64,000 bases of DNA, taken from assembly GCF_014132155.1 (NCBI RefSeq), contig NZ_BLJQ01000001.1, forward strand, positions 620,001 through 684,000. The letters run 5' to 3'. The stretch comes from Gluconobacter sp. Gdi (GTDB lineage Bacteria; Pseudomonadota; Alphaproteobacteria; Acetobacterales; Acetobacteraceae). The notes under the pieces were generated by a model. That model made no database searches. It saw only the letters and a list, made by a program, of their open reading frames with translations, and was not told the DNA's origin. Made by a program: the position numbers and the translations under genes. This document shows positions 8,841 to 16,431 of this stretch, in pieces (the first letter of the stretch is position 1; each line of letters begins with the position of its first letter).

Positions 8841-9461
8841 ATGGCTCACGAAGCAACCATGTCGCCTCTGGCACACGCTGACGGTCACGACCACGAGCAT
8901 CACCACGAGAGCCCGAACGTCTTCGGTTTCTGGCTCTACCTGATGACCGACTGCATTCTCTTCGGGTCGATCTTTGCTGCTTTCGCAGTCCTCCGGAACC
9001 AGTACGCCGGAGGCCCTTCGGGGAAAGAACTGTTCGATCTGACGAATGTCGGGATTGAGACGGCTATCCTGCTGTTCTCGTCCATCACCTACGGCTTTGC
9101 CTCGCTTAGTGCGCTGGCAAAGAACAAGGGGATGGTTCTTCTGTGGCTCGCCGTGACGTTCGTTCTGGGTCTGTCTTTCGTTGGTCTTGAGGTGACTGAG
9201 TTCACCCACATGATCGCAGAAGGAAATGGTCCTGACCGTTCTGCATTCCTCTCCGCGTTCTTCACGCTGGTTGGAACGCACGGTCTGCACGTCACCTGCG
9301 GTCTGATCTGGATGGCAGTTCTGATGGTCCAGATGATGGGCCCGCAGGATCTGTCTCCGCGGATGATGGACAAGCTGACTTGCCTCAGCCTGTTCTGGCA
9401 CTTTCTGGACATCGTCTGGATCTGTGTTTTCTCCTTCGTCTATCTCGCAGGTGTGATGTAA
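8841..9461 (+). CDS. cyoC: Ubiquinol oxidase bo3-type subunit III
   Basis: A 206-residue five-helix subunit of the bo3 oxidase. After a His-rich N-terminal segment ([13 protein letters not shown]) come [16 protein letters not shown], then [13 protein letters not shown] and a C-terminal [13 protein letters not shown] segment, all standard for CyoC. It supports assembly and stability of subunits I and II. An AAGGGGGG SD precedes the ATG. Its TAA overlaps the cyoD ATG by one base. Confidence 0.97.
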   Translation: MAHEATMSPLAHADGHDHEHHHESPNVFGFWLYLMTDCILFGSIFAAFAVLRNQYAGGPSGKELFDLTNVGIETAILLFSSITYGFASLSALAKNKGMVLLWLAVTFVLGLSFVGLEVTEFTHMIAEGNGPDRSAFLSAFFTLVGTHGLHVTCGLIWMAVLMVQMMGPQDLSPRMMDKLTCLSLFWHFLDIVWICVFSFVYLAGVM

Positions 9462-9790
9462 TGGCCCAGGCACATACAACCCACGATGGTAGCCACGGCT
9501 CCTATCAGTCTTACATCATCGGGTTCGTTCTTGCGGTCGTCCTGACTGTTGCGTCTTTCGCAGCAGTCATGACACACGCACTGGCCCCGGGGATGGCACT
9601 TGCAGCTCTTGGTGTTCTTGCGGTCGTTCAGATCGTGGTTCACCTGGTGTTCTTCCTTCACCTGAACACCAGCAATGAGCAGAGCTGGAACCTGATGTGC
9701 TTCATCTTTGCAGCAGCATCGGTCATCGTCATTGTCGGCGGTACGCTGTTCATCATGCATGACACGGCCATCAACATGATGTCCCGCTAA
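9461..9790 (+). CDS. cyoD: Ubiquinol oxidase bo3-type subunit IV
   Basis: A 109-residue, three-helix small subunit of the bo3 oxidase, with the typical SYIIGFVLAVVLTVASF and QIVVHLVFFLHLNTS segments. The true start is the ATG at 9461, which overlaps the cyoC stop (TAATG). A longer frame opening at 9380 runs inside cyoC and is not real. Last gene of the operon: no haem O synthase gene (cyoE) follows, so it must lie elsewhere. Confidence 0.96.
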   Translation: MAQAHTTHDGSHGSYQSYIIGFVLAVVLTVASFAAVMTHALAPGMALAALGVLAVVQIVVHLVFFLHLNTSNEQSWNLMCFIFAAASVIVIVGGTLFIMHDTAINMMSR

Positions 9791-9815
9791 GATCCTTCAA
9801 AGGATCACGGCAGGA

Positions 9816-9851
9816 AAGGCTGGCGGGAGAAAACCTGCCAGCCTTTTTTAA
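9816..9851 (+). terminator. Terminator of cyoABCD
   Basis: Arms 9816-9827 and 9834-9845 form a 12-bp stem with one G-T pair and a 6-nt loop, followed by a run of T. Confidence 0.88.
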
Positions 9852-9923
9852 TGCCTGCTTTCTGGCTCGGAAGGGCCCTGCTGCATTCTACGTCTTTGCA
9901 GTCGCAGGCTGAGCAGTAGCGCA

Positions 9924-9953
9924 ATAAAAAAGCCCGGCACTATGGCCGGGCTT
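9924..9953 (-). terminator. Terminator of fdxA (minus strand)
   Basis: AAGCCCGGC (9930-9938) pairs with GCCGGGCTT (9945-9953). The A run on its left reads as a T run on the minus strand, so it terminates fdxA transcription. Confidence 0.88.
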
Positions 9954-9976
9954 GATGTCTTTAAGGCAAAGAGGTC

Positions 9977-10309
9977 TCAGTCCTTGTGAGGAGCCTCTGA
10001 CAGCATTGCTGCCTTGCCGGGCTTGTCCTTCCACTCTTCCGCATCGGCCGGCTGCTCGCCCTTGCGGGTGATGTTCGGCCACTGGGCGGCAAGACGGGAG
10101 TTGATCTCGATCCAGGGAGCTGCACGGTTGTCGCTGTCCGGGAAGATGGCTTCTGCCGGGCACTCAGGTTCGCAAACGCCGCAGTCAATGCATTCGTCCG
10201 GATTGATGACGAGGAAATTTTCTCCGGCATAGAAGCAGTCTACGGGGCAAACTTCCACGCAGTCCATGAACTTGCACTTGATGCAGTTTTCCGTGACCAC
10301 ATAGCTCAT
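9977..10309 (-). CDS. fdxA: 7Fe-8S/8Fe ferredoxin FdxA
   Basis: A 110-residue ferredoxin with two Cys clusters: Cys9-x2-Cys12-x4-Cys17-x3-Cys21-Pro, and a second set in [12 protein letters not shown]. This spacing is that of the FdxA group, which binds a [3Fe-4S] and a [4Fe-4S] cluster and carries electrons in the cytoplasm. The C-terminal extension (about residues 60-110) is typical of the alphaproteobacterial form. In related genomes the order is helicase, S4 protein, fdxA, carD. The first three are present here on one strand, but carD is not; cyoD faces fdxA instead. Confidence 0.95.
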   Translation of the reverse strand: MSYVVTENCIKCKFMDCVEVCPVDCFYAGENFLVINPDECIDCGVCEPECPAEAIFPDSDNRAAPWIEINSRLAAQWPNITRKGEQPADAEEWKDKPGKAAMLSEAPHKD

Positions 10310-10387
10310 TGGTGTCTCCGATCCTCATTCGGGCCCGGCTGTGCGGCCCAATTTCATATTGTGCGGGATGATATGCGAAGGATTGGC

Positions 10388-10684
10388 CTAGGAAGCAAGC
10401 TTCTTAGGCTCTTCTTTCACGATCTCGTATAGCTGGGATGCTTCTTTCGCGGGGCCGCGCCTCTCTCCAAGGTCCAGAACGCGCCAGACACGGACGTCTT
10501 CCCCTGGGCTGAGAGGGGGGAGGGTAACCACATCTCCTACTCTCAACTTGGCATGTGGCTTGCTGGTCGGCTGTCTGTTCACCCGGATGCGCCCTTTGCC
10601 GACAATGGTAGCACAGAGCGGGCGTGTCTTGGCGACACGGGCGTAATACAGCCACTGATCCAAACGCTGATAGGCATCACTCAT
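10388..10684 (-). CDS. S4-domain RNA-binding protein (HslR/Hsp15-like)
   Basis: A 98-residue protein made almost wholly of one S4 domain: QRLDQWLYYARVAKTR, then a KGRIRVNRQPTSKPHAKLRVGD block. This fold binds structured RNA. The best known relative, Hsp15, recovers stalled 50S subunits. Its start overlaps the helicase stop by 4 nt on the same strand, so the two are probably translated together. Confidence 0.88.
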   Translation of the reverse strand: MSDAYQRLDQWLYYARVAKTRPLCATIVGKGRIRVNRQPTSKPHAKLRVGDVVTLPPLSPGEDVRVWRVLDLGERRGPAKEASQLYEIVKEEPKKLAS

Positions 10685-13239
10685 GGGGCGGCACGATCTC
10701 TCAGAATGGCCAAAGCGGCGAAAGGGCTGTCTGGTCGGACAATGGGGCGTCTTGCGTTGCTGGCCGCTCCTGACGGTCTGGACTTTCTGCGTGTTGCTTG
10801 ATTGCGGCGGTCAGCCAGAAGCATCAGTGGTGCAGGTGGCCCAGCATGCGTTTGGCTGGGAGAGCACGGTGGTTTGTGGGCAACGCCAAGGGCGCCAAGA
10901 ACCTCTGGAAGAAGGTCGGCTTTGAGTCCAAGGCGTGAGGCGAGACCGACAGGAGCGGGATGATCCCGCTTGCGGGTCAATTGCTCCAGCTCTTTAACAA
11001 TACGTTCGGCGATATCGAGTCTAACCCCTGTCTTGGCTGCCTGCAGCCAGCCTGGAACGCCTTCCACCATATGCCATGGCAACGAGACACGACCGGCTGG
11101 CGGAGGCATCAGGGGAAGGCCAAGGCGAAGTTGTGTGAGAAGTGTCAGAAGGGCCGATGCTCGTGGACGCAGAAGTGCGGGACAGAAAACGGCAAAACGA
11201 CCCACTTCCACGCCGAGCTTCCGCAAGGCGCGTTGAGCTGGTGGCGGAAGGGACTGATCTGACGGCAGGACAGAAGAGATACCGCCATCTTCATGCAATC
11301 GATGAAGAATGCCTCTGAGTTGAGGCTGATCCGTTACGGCGCTCTGCGCTTTGTAGAGAACGGAGAGATCCCGTTGAAGCGTGCTGTCCACATATCGGAG
11401 AAGGCGCTGCTCAACCTGAATTCGCTGATTGGTGTCAGTGAACTCAGCGGAAAACAATCTGACGGCTGGCTGCAGAAACGTTTTTCCAGCCGTCAAACGG
11501 CCGAGGGGAATGTTGTCCCACGATAGAATGCCGGTTTCTGTTTCAAGGGACAGAGCACTATCTGGCGTTTCTTGAAAAAGGCGGACCCGACGTGGAATTT
11601 CCTGCAGAAGAGCTTTGCGCCCGGCTTTGAGAACGATCTGATGATCAGGCCCGTTTGTGGTGTCTGTTTGGAGAGAAAAGCCACGGATCTTGCCGATGCT
11701 GTGGCCTTCAACAATGACCTCTCCGTCTGCGGTGACGGCGGACAGGAGATTGCGATCTGTCTCAGCATCCAGCCGGCGAAGCAGAGACGTGGCGCGCCGG
11801 TCTACAAAGCGGGACGTCAGGCGCTCATGCAGCGCGTCTGAAAGCAGGTCTTCTACTTCCCGGGCGCGTTGTTGCCAGACAGATGAGTGACGGCTCCATT
11901 CTGTTCTGGCGGCCACATAAGAGCAGACCCGTACGCCCGTCAGGCGATGCATCAGGGTATCAATGTCGCCTTCGGTGCGCGCGAAACCCTTGATGTGTCC
12001 TTCCATCCAGTTTGCCGGAACAGCGCCATCTTTGAGGATATGCAGGAACAGGCGTGCGCAGAGCCGTGTATGGCTGTCATCGCCAAGTTTGCGAAAATCG
12101 GGGATCTGGCAGACTTCCCAGAGAAGAGACGTCGCACGCTTTCCTTTGGCGACCTCCCGAATTTCCGGGTCAAGTATCAGGGATTCAAGGGTCACAACGT
12201 CAGACGCAACGCGGCCTGCCATCAGGCCGCGGGAGGGCGGCGCGACCGTAAGGCTGGCGAGAAGAGCCCGGGGATTGCTGAAATCCAGTGCGTGATTGCG
12301 CCAGTAGAGCCGTTGAATCGGATCGAAGCGGTGCTGTTCCACGGCATCTATGGTTGCGGCAGACATGGGCGGACAATCAGCCGTAGTGCCAAATGTACCG
12401 TCCTTCATGCCCCGACCTGCTCGGCCGGCAATCTGTGCTATTTCCTGCGGGAAGAGCGGGCGGGGTGTTGTGCCGTCAAATTTGGAAAGCTGGGCAAGCG
12501 CAACATGGTCCACATCCATGTTTAACCCCATCCCGATGGCATCGGTGGCCACCAGGTAATCGACTTCCCGGTTCTGGTAGAGCTCGATCTGGGCGTTTCG
12601 CGTCCGCGGGCTGAGTTGCCCCATGATGACGGCACAACCACCTCTTCGGCGCCGTATGACTTCGGCCAGAGCATAAACTTCTGACATCGAGAAAGCCACA
12701 ATGGCTGATCGGGGCGGAAGGCGAGAAAGCTTGGTTGGTCCGGTGCTGACGAGACTCGACAGGCGTGTGCGTGTGTCGATTTCGATTCCGGGCACCAGTT
12801 TTTGCAGCAGGGGGCGAATTGTTTCCGCACCCAGGAAGAGTGTCTCTACGGTTCCCCGGGCGTGAAGAAGGCGATCCGTAAAGATGTGTCCACGGTCCGG
12901 GTCAGACGCGAGCTGGATCTCATCGACAGCGACGAACTCGGCTTTTCGGTCCAGTGGCATAGCTTCGACCGTGCAGGAGAACCATCGCGCACCTGGAGGA
13001 ACAATTTTTTCCTCACCTGTTATAAGGGCGACGAAACGCTCCCCTTTGGCCGCGACCAGACGTTCGTAGTTTTCGCGCGCAAGAAGGCGCAACGGAAAAC
13101 CGATGATGCCGGAGGAATGAGCCATCATGCGAGTCAGGGCATAGTGCGTCTTGCCCGTATTGGTTGGGCCAAGTGCCGCACGGACGCTTGCTGGCATGAT
13201 ATGATGAGCGGAATGGTTACCGCGGTGTGCACCCTTCAT
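10681..13239 (-). CDS. SUV3-like ATP-dependent RNA helicase
   Basis: A superfamily 2 helicase of the SUV3/MgpS-like group common in Alphaproteobacteria. It shows Walker A GPTNTGKT close to the N-terminus, DEIQ as motif II and the C-terminal helicase block with DAIGMGLNMDVDHV and QIAGRAGR. The C-terminal third is family-specific and ends in an Arg-rich tail. The mitochondrial homologue unwinds RNA for degradation; a bacterial RNA-processing role is inferred. The start is uncertain: TTG 13287 gives 868 aa, while ATG 13239 (852 aa) or ATG 13197 lie nearer the conserved region. None has a good SD. It diverges from the aminopeptidase gene. Confidence 0.88.
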   Translation of the reverse strand: MKGAHRGNHSAHHIMPASVRAALGPTNTGKTHYALTRMMAHSSGIIGFPLRLLARENYERLVAAKGERFVALITGEEKIVPPGARWFSCTVEAMPLDRKAEFVAVDEIQLASDPDRGHIFTDRLLHARGTVETLFLGAETIRPLLQKLVPGIEIDTRTRLSSLVSTGPTKLSRLPPRSAIVAFSMSEVYALAEVIRRRRGGCAVIMGQLSPRTRNAQIELYQNREVDYLVATDAIGMGLNMDVDHVALAQLSKFDGTTPRPLFPQEIAQIAGRAGRGMKDGTFGTTADCPPMSAATIDAVEQHRFDPIQRLYWRNHALDFSNPRALLASLTVAPPSRGLMAGRVASDVVTLESLILDPEIREVAKGKRATSLLWEVCQIPDFRKLGDDSHTRLCARLFLHILKDGAVPANWMEGHIKGFARTEGDIDTLMHRLTGVRVCSYVAARTEWSRHSSVWQQRAREVEDLLSDALHERLTSRFVDRRATSLLRRLDAETDRNLLSAVTADGEVIVEGHSIGKIRGFSLQTDTTNGPDHQIVLKAGRKALLQEIPRRVRLFQETPDSALSLETETGILSWDNIPLGRLTAGKTFLQPAVRLFSAEFTDTNQRIQVEQRLLRYVDSTLQRDLSVLYKAQSAVTDQPQLRGILHRLHEDGGISSVLPSDQSLPPPAQRALRKLGVEVGRFAVFCPALLRPRASALLTLLTQLRLGLPLMPPPAGRVSLPWHMVEGVPGWLQAAKTGVRLDIAERIVKELEQLTRKRDHPAPVGLASRLGLKADLLPEVLGALGVAHKPPCSPSQTHAGPPAPLMLLADRRNQATRRKSRPSGAASNARRPIVRPDSPFAALAILRDRAAP

Positions 13240-13316
13240 GTGTGAATGGTCGGGTGCCTGCGGAACAAAAGCAAGCGTTCGAGCCAAAAGGTTCGATCTT
13301 TTAAGGAAAGAGGTTC

Positions 13317-14708
13317 ATGAGTTCTCACATCCAGCTCCCTTTTGTTTCCGCCAGCGAGGCTCCAACACCCCGCGTTGTACATCTGGTGAAAGCACAGGAT
13401 GCCAAGACGATTGCCGGTCTCTTGGGAGAGCACGCGTCTTTTCTGACGGCGCAGGGGTTCAAGGCAAAAGATGGCGCTTTTACGCTTCTGCCCGGTGACG
13501 GTGGGGCGGGAGCGGCTCTACTCTGCGTCGATGAGGGGCGCCTGAATGACCCGACAGCCTTTGGTGTGCTGGGAACGGTTCTTCCGGAGGGTGACTGGAG
13601 CCTTCTGCCGCACGGGATGGAAAGCGCCGTTCAGGAAACTGCTCTTCTCGGGTTCGCCATGGGAACATATCAATATCGTGTTGGGGTCGTGCGGTCATTC
13701 ACCACGCGATTGGTTGTTCCGGACGACGCGGCTACCGTTATTGCCTATGCGAAAGCAAACTGGTTTGGCAGGGATCTGATCAATACGCCCGCCAATCTGC
13801 TTGGCCCGCAAGATTTGGCCCTGTCGGCTTATCGGGCTTTAGAAAATCGTGGAGCAGACGTTCGTATTGTTGAGGGCGATGACCTGAAGGCCGCATATCC
13901 ATGTTTGGCAGAGGTAGGTGAGGGGTCTGAACGCAAGCCTGCTGTCGTCGTTGCTCGCTGGAAAGCCCGTGAAGGCGCGCCACGTCTGTCTCTTGTTGGG
14001 AAGGGCGTGTGCTTCGATACGGGGGGATACGACCTGAAGCCCGCAGCAGGCATGCTGCGTATGAAAAAAGACATGGGTGGTGCGGCCCTGCTTCTGGCCG
14101 TCATGTGCGCGGCGATTGATCTGCAACTGGATGTGGATCTGGAACTGCGTCTGGGATGTGTGGAGAACAGTGTGTCTGGCCATGCCATGCGCCCCGGCGA
14201 TGTTCTGCGGACGCGAAGCGGAAAAACGGTCGAGATTGGCAACACGGATGCAGAGGGGCGTCTGGTGTTGTGCGATTTGATAACGGAAGCCGCTGAATCT
14301 GCCCCAGATTACATTGTGGACGCTGCAACCCTGACCGGCGCTGCGCGCGTAGCTCTCGGTCCAGACCTTCCAGCGGTGTTTAGCAACAGTGATGAACTGG
14401 CTCAATTACTGCTCGAATCGGGCTCAGATACTGCTGATGCTTTGTGGAGATTGCCACTCTGGCATGGCTATGACGCATGGCTAGATAGTAAAATAGCCGA
14501 CGTCGGAAATATAACATCCAAACCAATGGCTGGCTCTATTACAGCGGCTCTCTACCTTCAGCGCTTCGTCCCGGAGGGGCAAAAGTGGCTGCATATAGAC
14601 ACTTACGCGTGGAATGACGCCAATTCTCCAGGGCGGCCAGAGGGTGGCGAGACGCTGGCACTTCGTGCGCTTCTTAAAATGATAACAAACATTCGCAGGT
14701 CTTCGTGA
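13317..14708 (+). CDS. Leucyl aminopeptidase family (M17) protein
   Basis: A 463-residue cytosolic metallo-aminopeptidase. The M17 signature NTDAEGRL is at 309-316. The metal-binding Lys and Asp are in KGVCFDTGGYDLKP (from Lys229), and MKKDMGGAA follows. It removes N-terminal residues from peptides during turnover. The shorter, less conserved N-terminal domain resembles the PepB-like group more than classic PepA. ATG 13317 has AAGGAAAGAGG just upstream. Base use drifts to more A and T in the last ~100 codons, but the reading frame is intact. Confidence 0.93.
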   Translation: MSSHIQLPFVSASEAPTPRVVHLVKAQDAKTIAGLLGEHASFLTAQGFKAKDGAFTLLPGDGGAGAALLCVDEGRLNDPTAFGVLGTVLPEGDWSLLPHGMESAVQETALLGFAMGTYQYRVGVVRSFTTRLVVPDDAATVIAYAKANWFGRDLINTPANLLGPQDLALSAYRALENRGADVRIVEGDDLKAAYPCLAEVGEGSERKPAVVVARWKAREGAPRLSLVGKGVCFDTGGYDLKPAAGMLRMKKDMGGAALLLAVMCAAIDLQLDVDLELRLGCVENSVSGHAMRPGDVLRTRSGKTVEIGNTDAEGRLVLCDLITEAAESAPDYIVDAATLTGAARVALGPDLPAVFSNSDELAQLLLESGSDTADALWRLPLWHGYDAWLDSKIADVGNITSKPMAGSITAALYLQRFVPEGQKWLHIDTYAWNDANSPGRPEGGETLALRALLKMITNIRRSS

Positions 14709-15018
14709 AGTGAAGAACCTGACGGGAAGGTGATCCTTAACGAACCGTAATATGATTGTCTTAAAACTATGGGGTGTAAATCTGCTTCTGATAGGGCATA
14801 CGGCCTTCCATGTTCGAAAGCTGCTAGCCGCAGCATAAATCGTTTTGAAACCCGCATACTTGCGGATGCGTTTCAAAACACCAGATGTAGAAGACCAATG
14901 CTCAATCCCATGATGGGGTGAGCCACAGATGTAACCCCTCGGGCCGGCAAGGCTCGATTGTTCTTTTTCCTGTTGCCCAATCGGGCAACAGGGAGGGCAG
15001 ACCGTTAAGGAGAGAGAA
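14709..15018 (+). promoter_or_regulatory. 310-base leader of the MarR gene with strong hairpins
   Basis: No gene is visible. Two clear inverted repeats stand out. The first is GTTTTGAAA (14842-14850) with TTTCAAAAC (14871-14879), enclosing a second stem CGCAT/ATGCG (14853-14857, 14866-14870); an alternative inner stem CCGCA/TGCGG is mutually exclusive with it. The second is a perfect 10-bp stem CCTGTTGCCC/GGGCAACAGG (14969-14978, 14983-14992) about 27 nt before the ATG. An AAGGAGAGAG SD follows. The leader could contain operators for an autoregulating MarR protein or an RNA control element. Neither hairpin has a T run, so simple termination is less likely. Confidence 0.45.
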
Positions 15019-15420
15019 ATGCCTCAGGCTAACAACGACCAGATGCTTCACCTTCTGTGCGACACCATCGTCTCCATGGTGCGCCGTGATGGTCCTGATC
15101 TGTCTGCCCGCCAGCTCGCTGTGTTCCTGACCTGCTACCTGCGTGACGGTGCACACACCGTTCGTGGTCTGGCTTCGGAGCTCAAGGTGTCCAAGCCTGC
15201 CATTACACGCGCTCTGGACCGTCTGGGTGAGCTGGATCTGGCACGTCGTAAGGTTGATCCGCTGGATCGTCGTTCCGTACTCGTGCAGCGCACGCTGAAG
15301 GGTTCTTCCTTCCTGCGTGAGATGCGCGCTGTCATGGCTGAAGCTTCTGGTACCCGTCCGGTTCGTGCAGAGCGCGCAGCTGCTTCTGTCGAGCGTATCA
15401 GCACACGTCGCGCTGGCTGA
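15019..15420 (+). CDS. MarR-family transcriptional regulator
   Basis: A 133-residue winged-helix protein. The DNA-binding part spans about residues 30-95: LSARQLAVFL, then HTVRGLASELKVSKPAITRALDRL (helix-turn-helix) and a wing with RRKVDPLDRRSVLVQ, whose D-x-R-D/R-R pattern is typical of MarR. MarR proteins bind DNA as dimers and respond to small molecules. The tail is Ala/Arg-rich. Strong codon bias suggests high expression. The ligand and targets cannot be read from the sequence. The stop abuts the convergent WecA-like gene with no gap. Confidence 0.85.
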   Translation: MPQANNDQMLHLLCDTIVSMVRRDGPDLSARQLAVFLTCYLRDGAHTVRGLASELKVSKPAITRALDRLGELDLARRKVDPLDRRSVLVQRTLKGSSFLREMRAVMAEASGTRPVRAERAAASVERISTRRAG

Positions 15421-16386
15421 TTACCAACGATCCTGCACGCGGGCTCTGGCTCGCGTGCAGATATATCCTGTCCAGCAAAGCTGAGGCAGAAGAATGAGCA
15501 GGGCAATTACAAGCCACTCATTGGCCAGACAGGCCGCTGCACCCCACAGTGCAAATCCCCAATAGACAGTCGTTACAAGCGGCATTGGCAGTCCTGAGCG
15601 GATTGCGAGCTGATAAAGATGCCCACGGTGGGCCTCGGCCAGTCGATCGCCTGCGCGGGCGCGGCGAGCCAGCGTAAAGAGGACATCCCACAGCACGCCT
15701 GAAAGCACTGCGAGTACGATGAGCGCCGAAGTATGAAGAGGCTGCATGGCCCCCCAGGCGATGACAAGCGCTCCTGCCTGACTGCCAACATCTCCCATAA
15801 AAATGCGGGCTTTGGGAAAATTCCATGGCAGAAATGCTGCAAGGCACACCGCGAACAGCACGAAAATAACTGGCTGTATCCCTGCTGACGCCAGAAGGGC
15901 CGCGGCAATCATCATCGTGCCTGAGGCTAACCCGTTAATCCCGTCGATAAAGTTGAGGGCATTGGTGATAAACACGGCCCCCAGGATGAAAATCCCCATC
16001 ATTGGCAGAGATGCGCCTGTTCCAGCCGCGGCCAAAAAGGCGGCTATGAACTGTGCACCAAGCTTGTAACGCGCCCTGAAAGAATACAGATCGTCCAGCC
16101 AGGAAACGGCAGCGAGTAGAATAACGCCGGCCAGCATCCCGATGACGGACGGATTTAGGATGGGCTGCCCTTTGAGAAACAGGCTTGGTAACGCGCAGAG
16201 CAGAAAAGCTCCGATAATGCCGATGCCTCCGCCTTTGGGTGTTGGCCGCGTATGGGAGCTGCGGTGCACCGGAGTGTCCATAATTCCGGCCTGAATCATT
16301 AGGACGACCAGGACCGTGCACAGGACTGCGGCACACAAGTCCAGCAGGGTAAGACCGGAGAGAAAGGACGACAAAGAAAAGGGCAT
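15421..16386 (-). CDS. WecA/MraY-like undecaprenyl-phosphate sugar-1-phosphate transferase
   Basis: A 321-residue polytopic membrane enzyme (about 10-11 helices). Family motifs are visible: THTRPTPKGGG-type start of loop 1 (around residues 45-53), the aspartate pair SWLDDLYSF, NALNFIDGINGLASG and IFMGDVGSQ, and a C-terminal HRGHLYQ loop. It transfers a sugar-1-phosphate from a UDP-sugar to undecaprenyl phosphate, starting O-antigen, exopolysaccharide or related glycans. The sugar is unknown. It diverges from a dehydratase/aminotransferase pair 45 nt away, suggesting one pathway. Confidence 0.9.
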   Translation of the reverse strand: MPFSLSSFLSGLTLLDLCAAVLCTVLVVLMIQAGIMDTPVHRSSHTRPTPKGGGIGIIGAFLLCALPSLFLKGQPILNPSVIGMLAGVILLAAVSWLDDLYSFRARYKLGAQFIAAFLAAAGTGASLPMMGIFILGAVFITNALNFIDGINGLASGTMMIAAALLASAGIQPVIFVLFAVCLAAFLPWNFPKARIFMGDVGSQAGALVIAWGAMQPLHTSALIVLAVLSGVLWDVLFTLARRARAGDRLAEAHRGHLYQLAIRSGLPMPLVTTVYWGFALWGAAACLANEWLVIALLILLPQLCWTGYICTRARARVQDRW

Positions 16387-16431
16387 GGACGGACTTTATG
16401 GGAACAGTGGTTTTGGCGTTATAAGGGAGAC

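Noticed and set aside
10683-12614. Several plus-strand frames inside the helicase gene
   Set aside because: The helicase motifs on the minus strand are continuous through the whole region.
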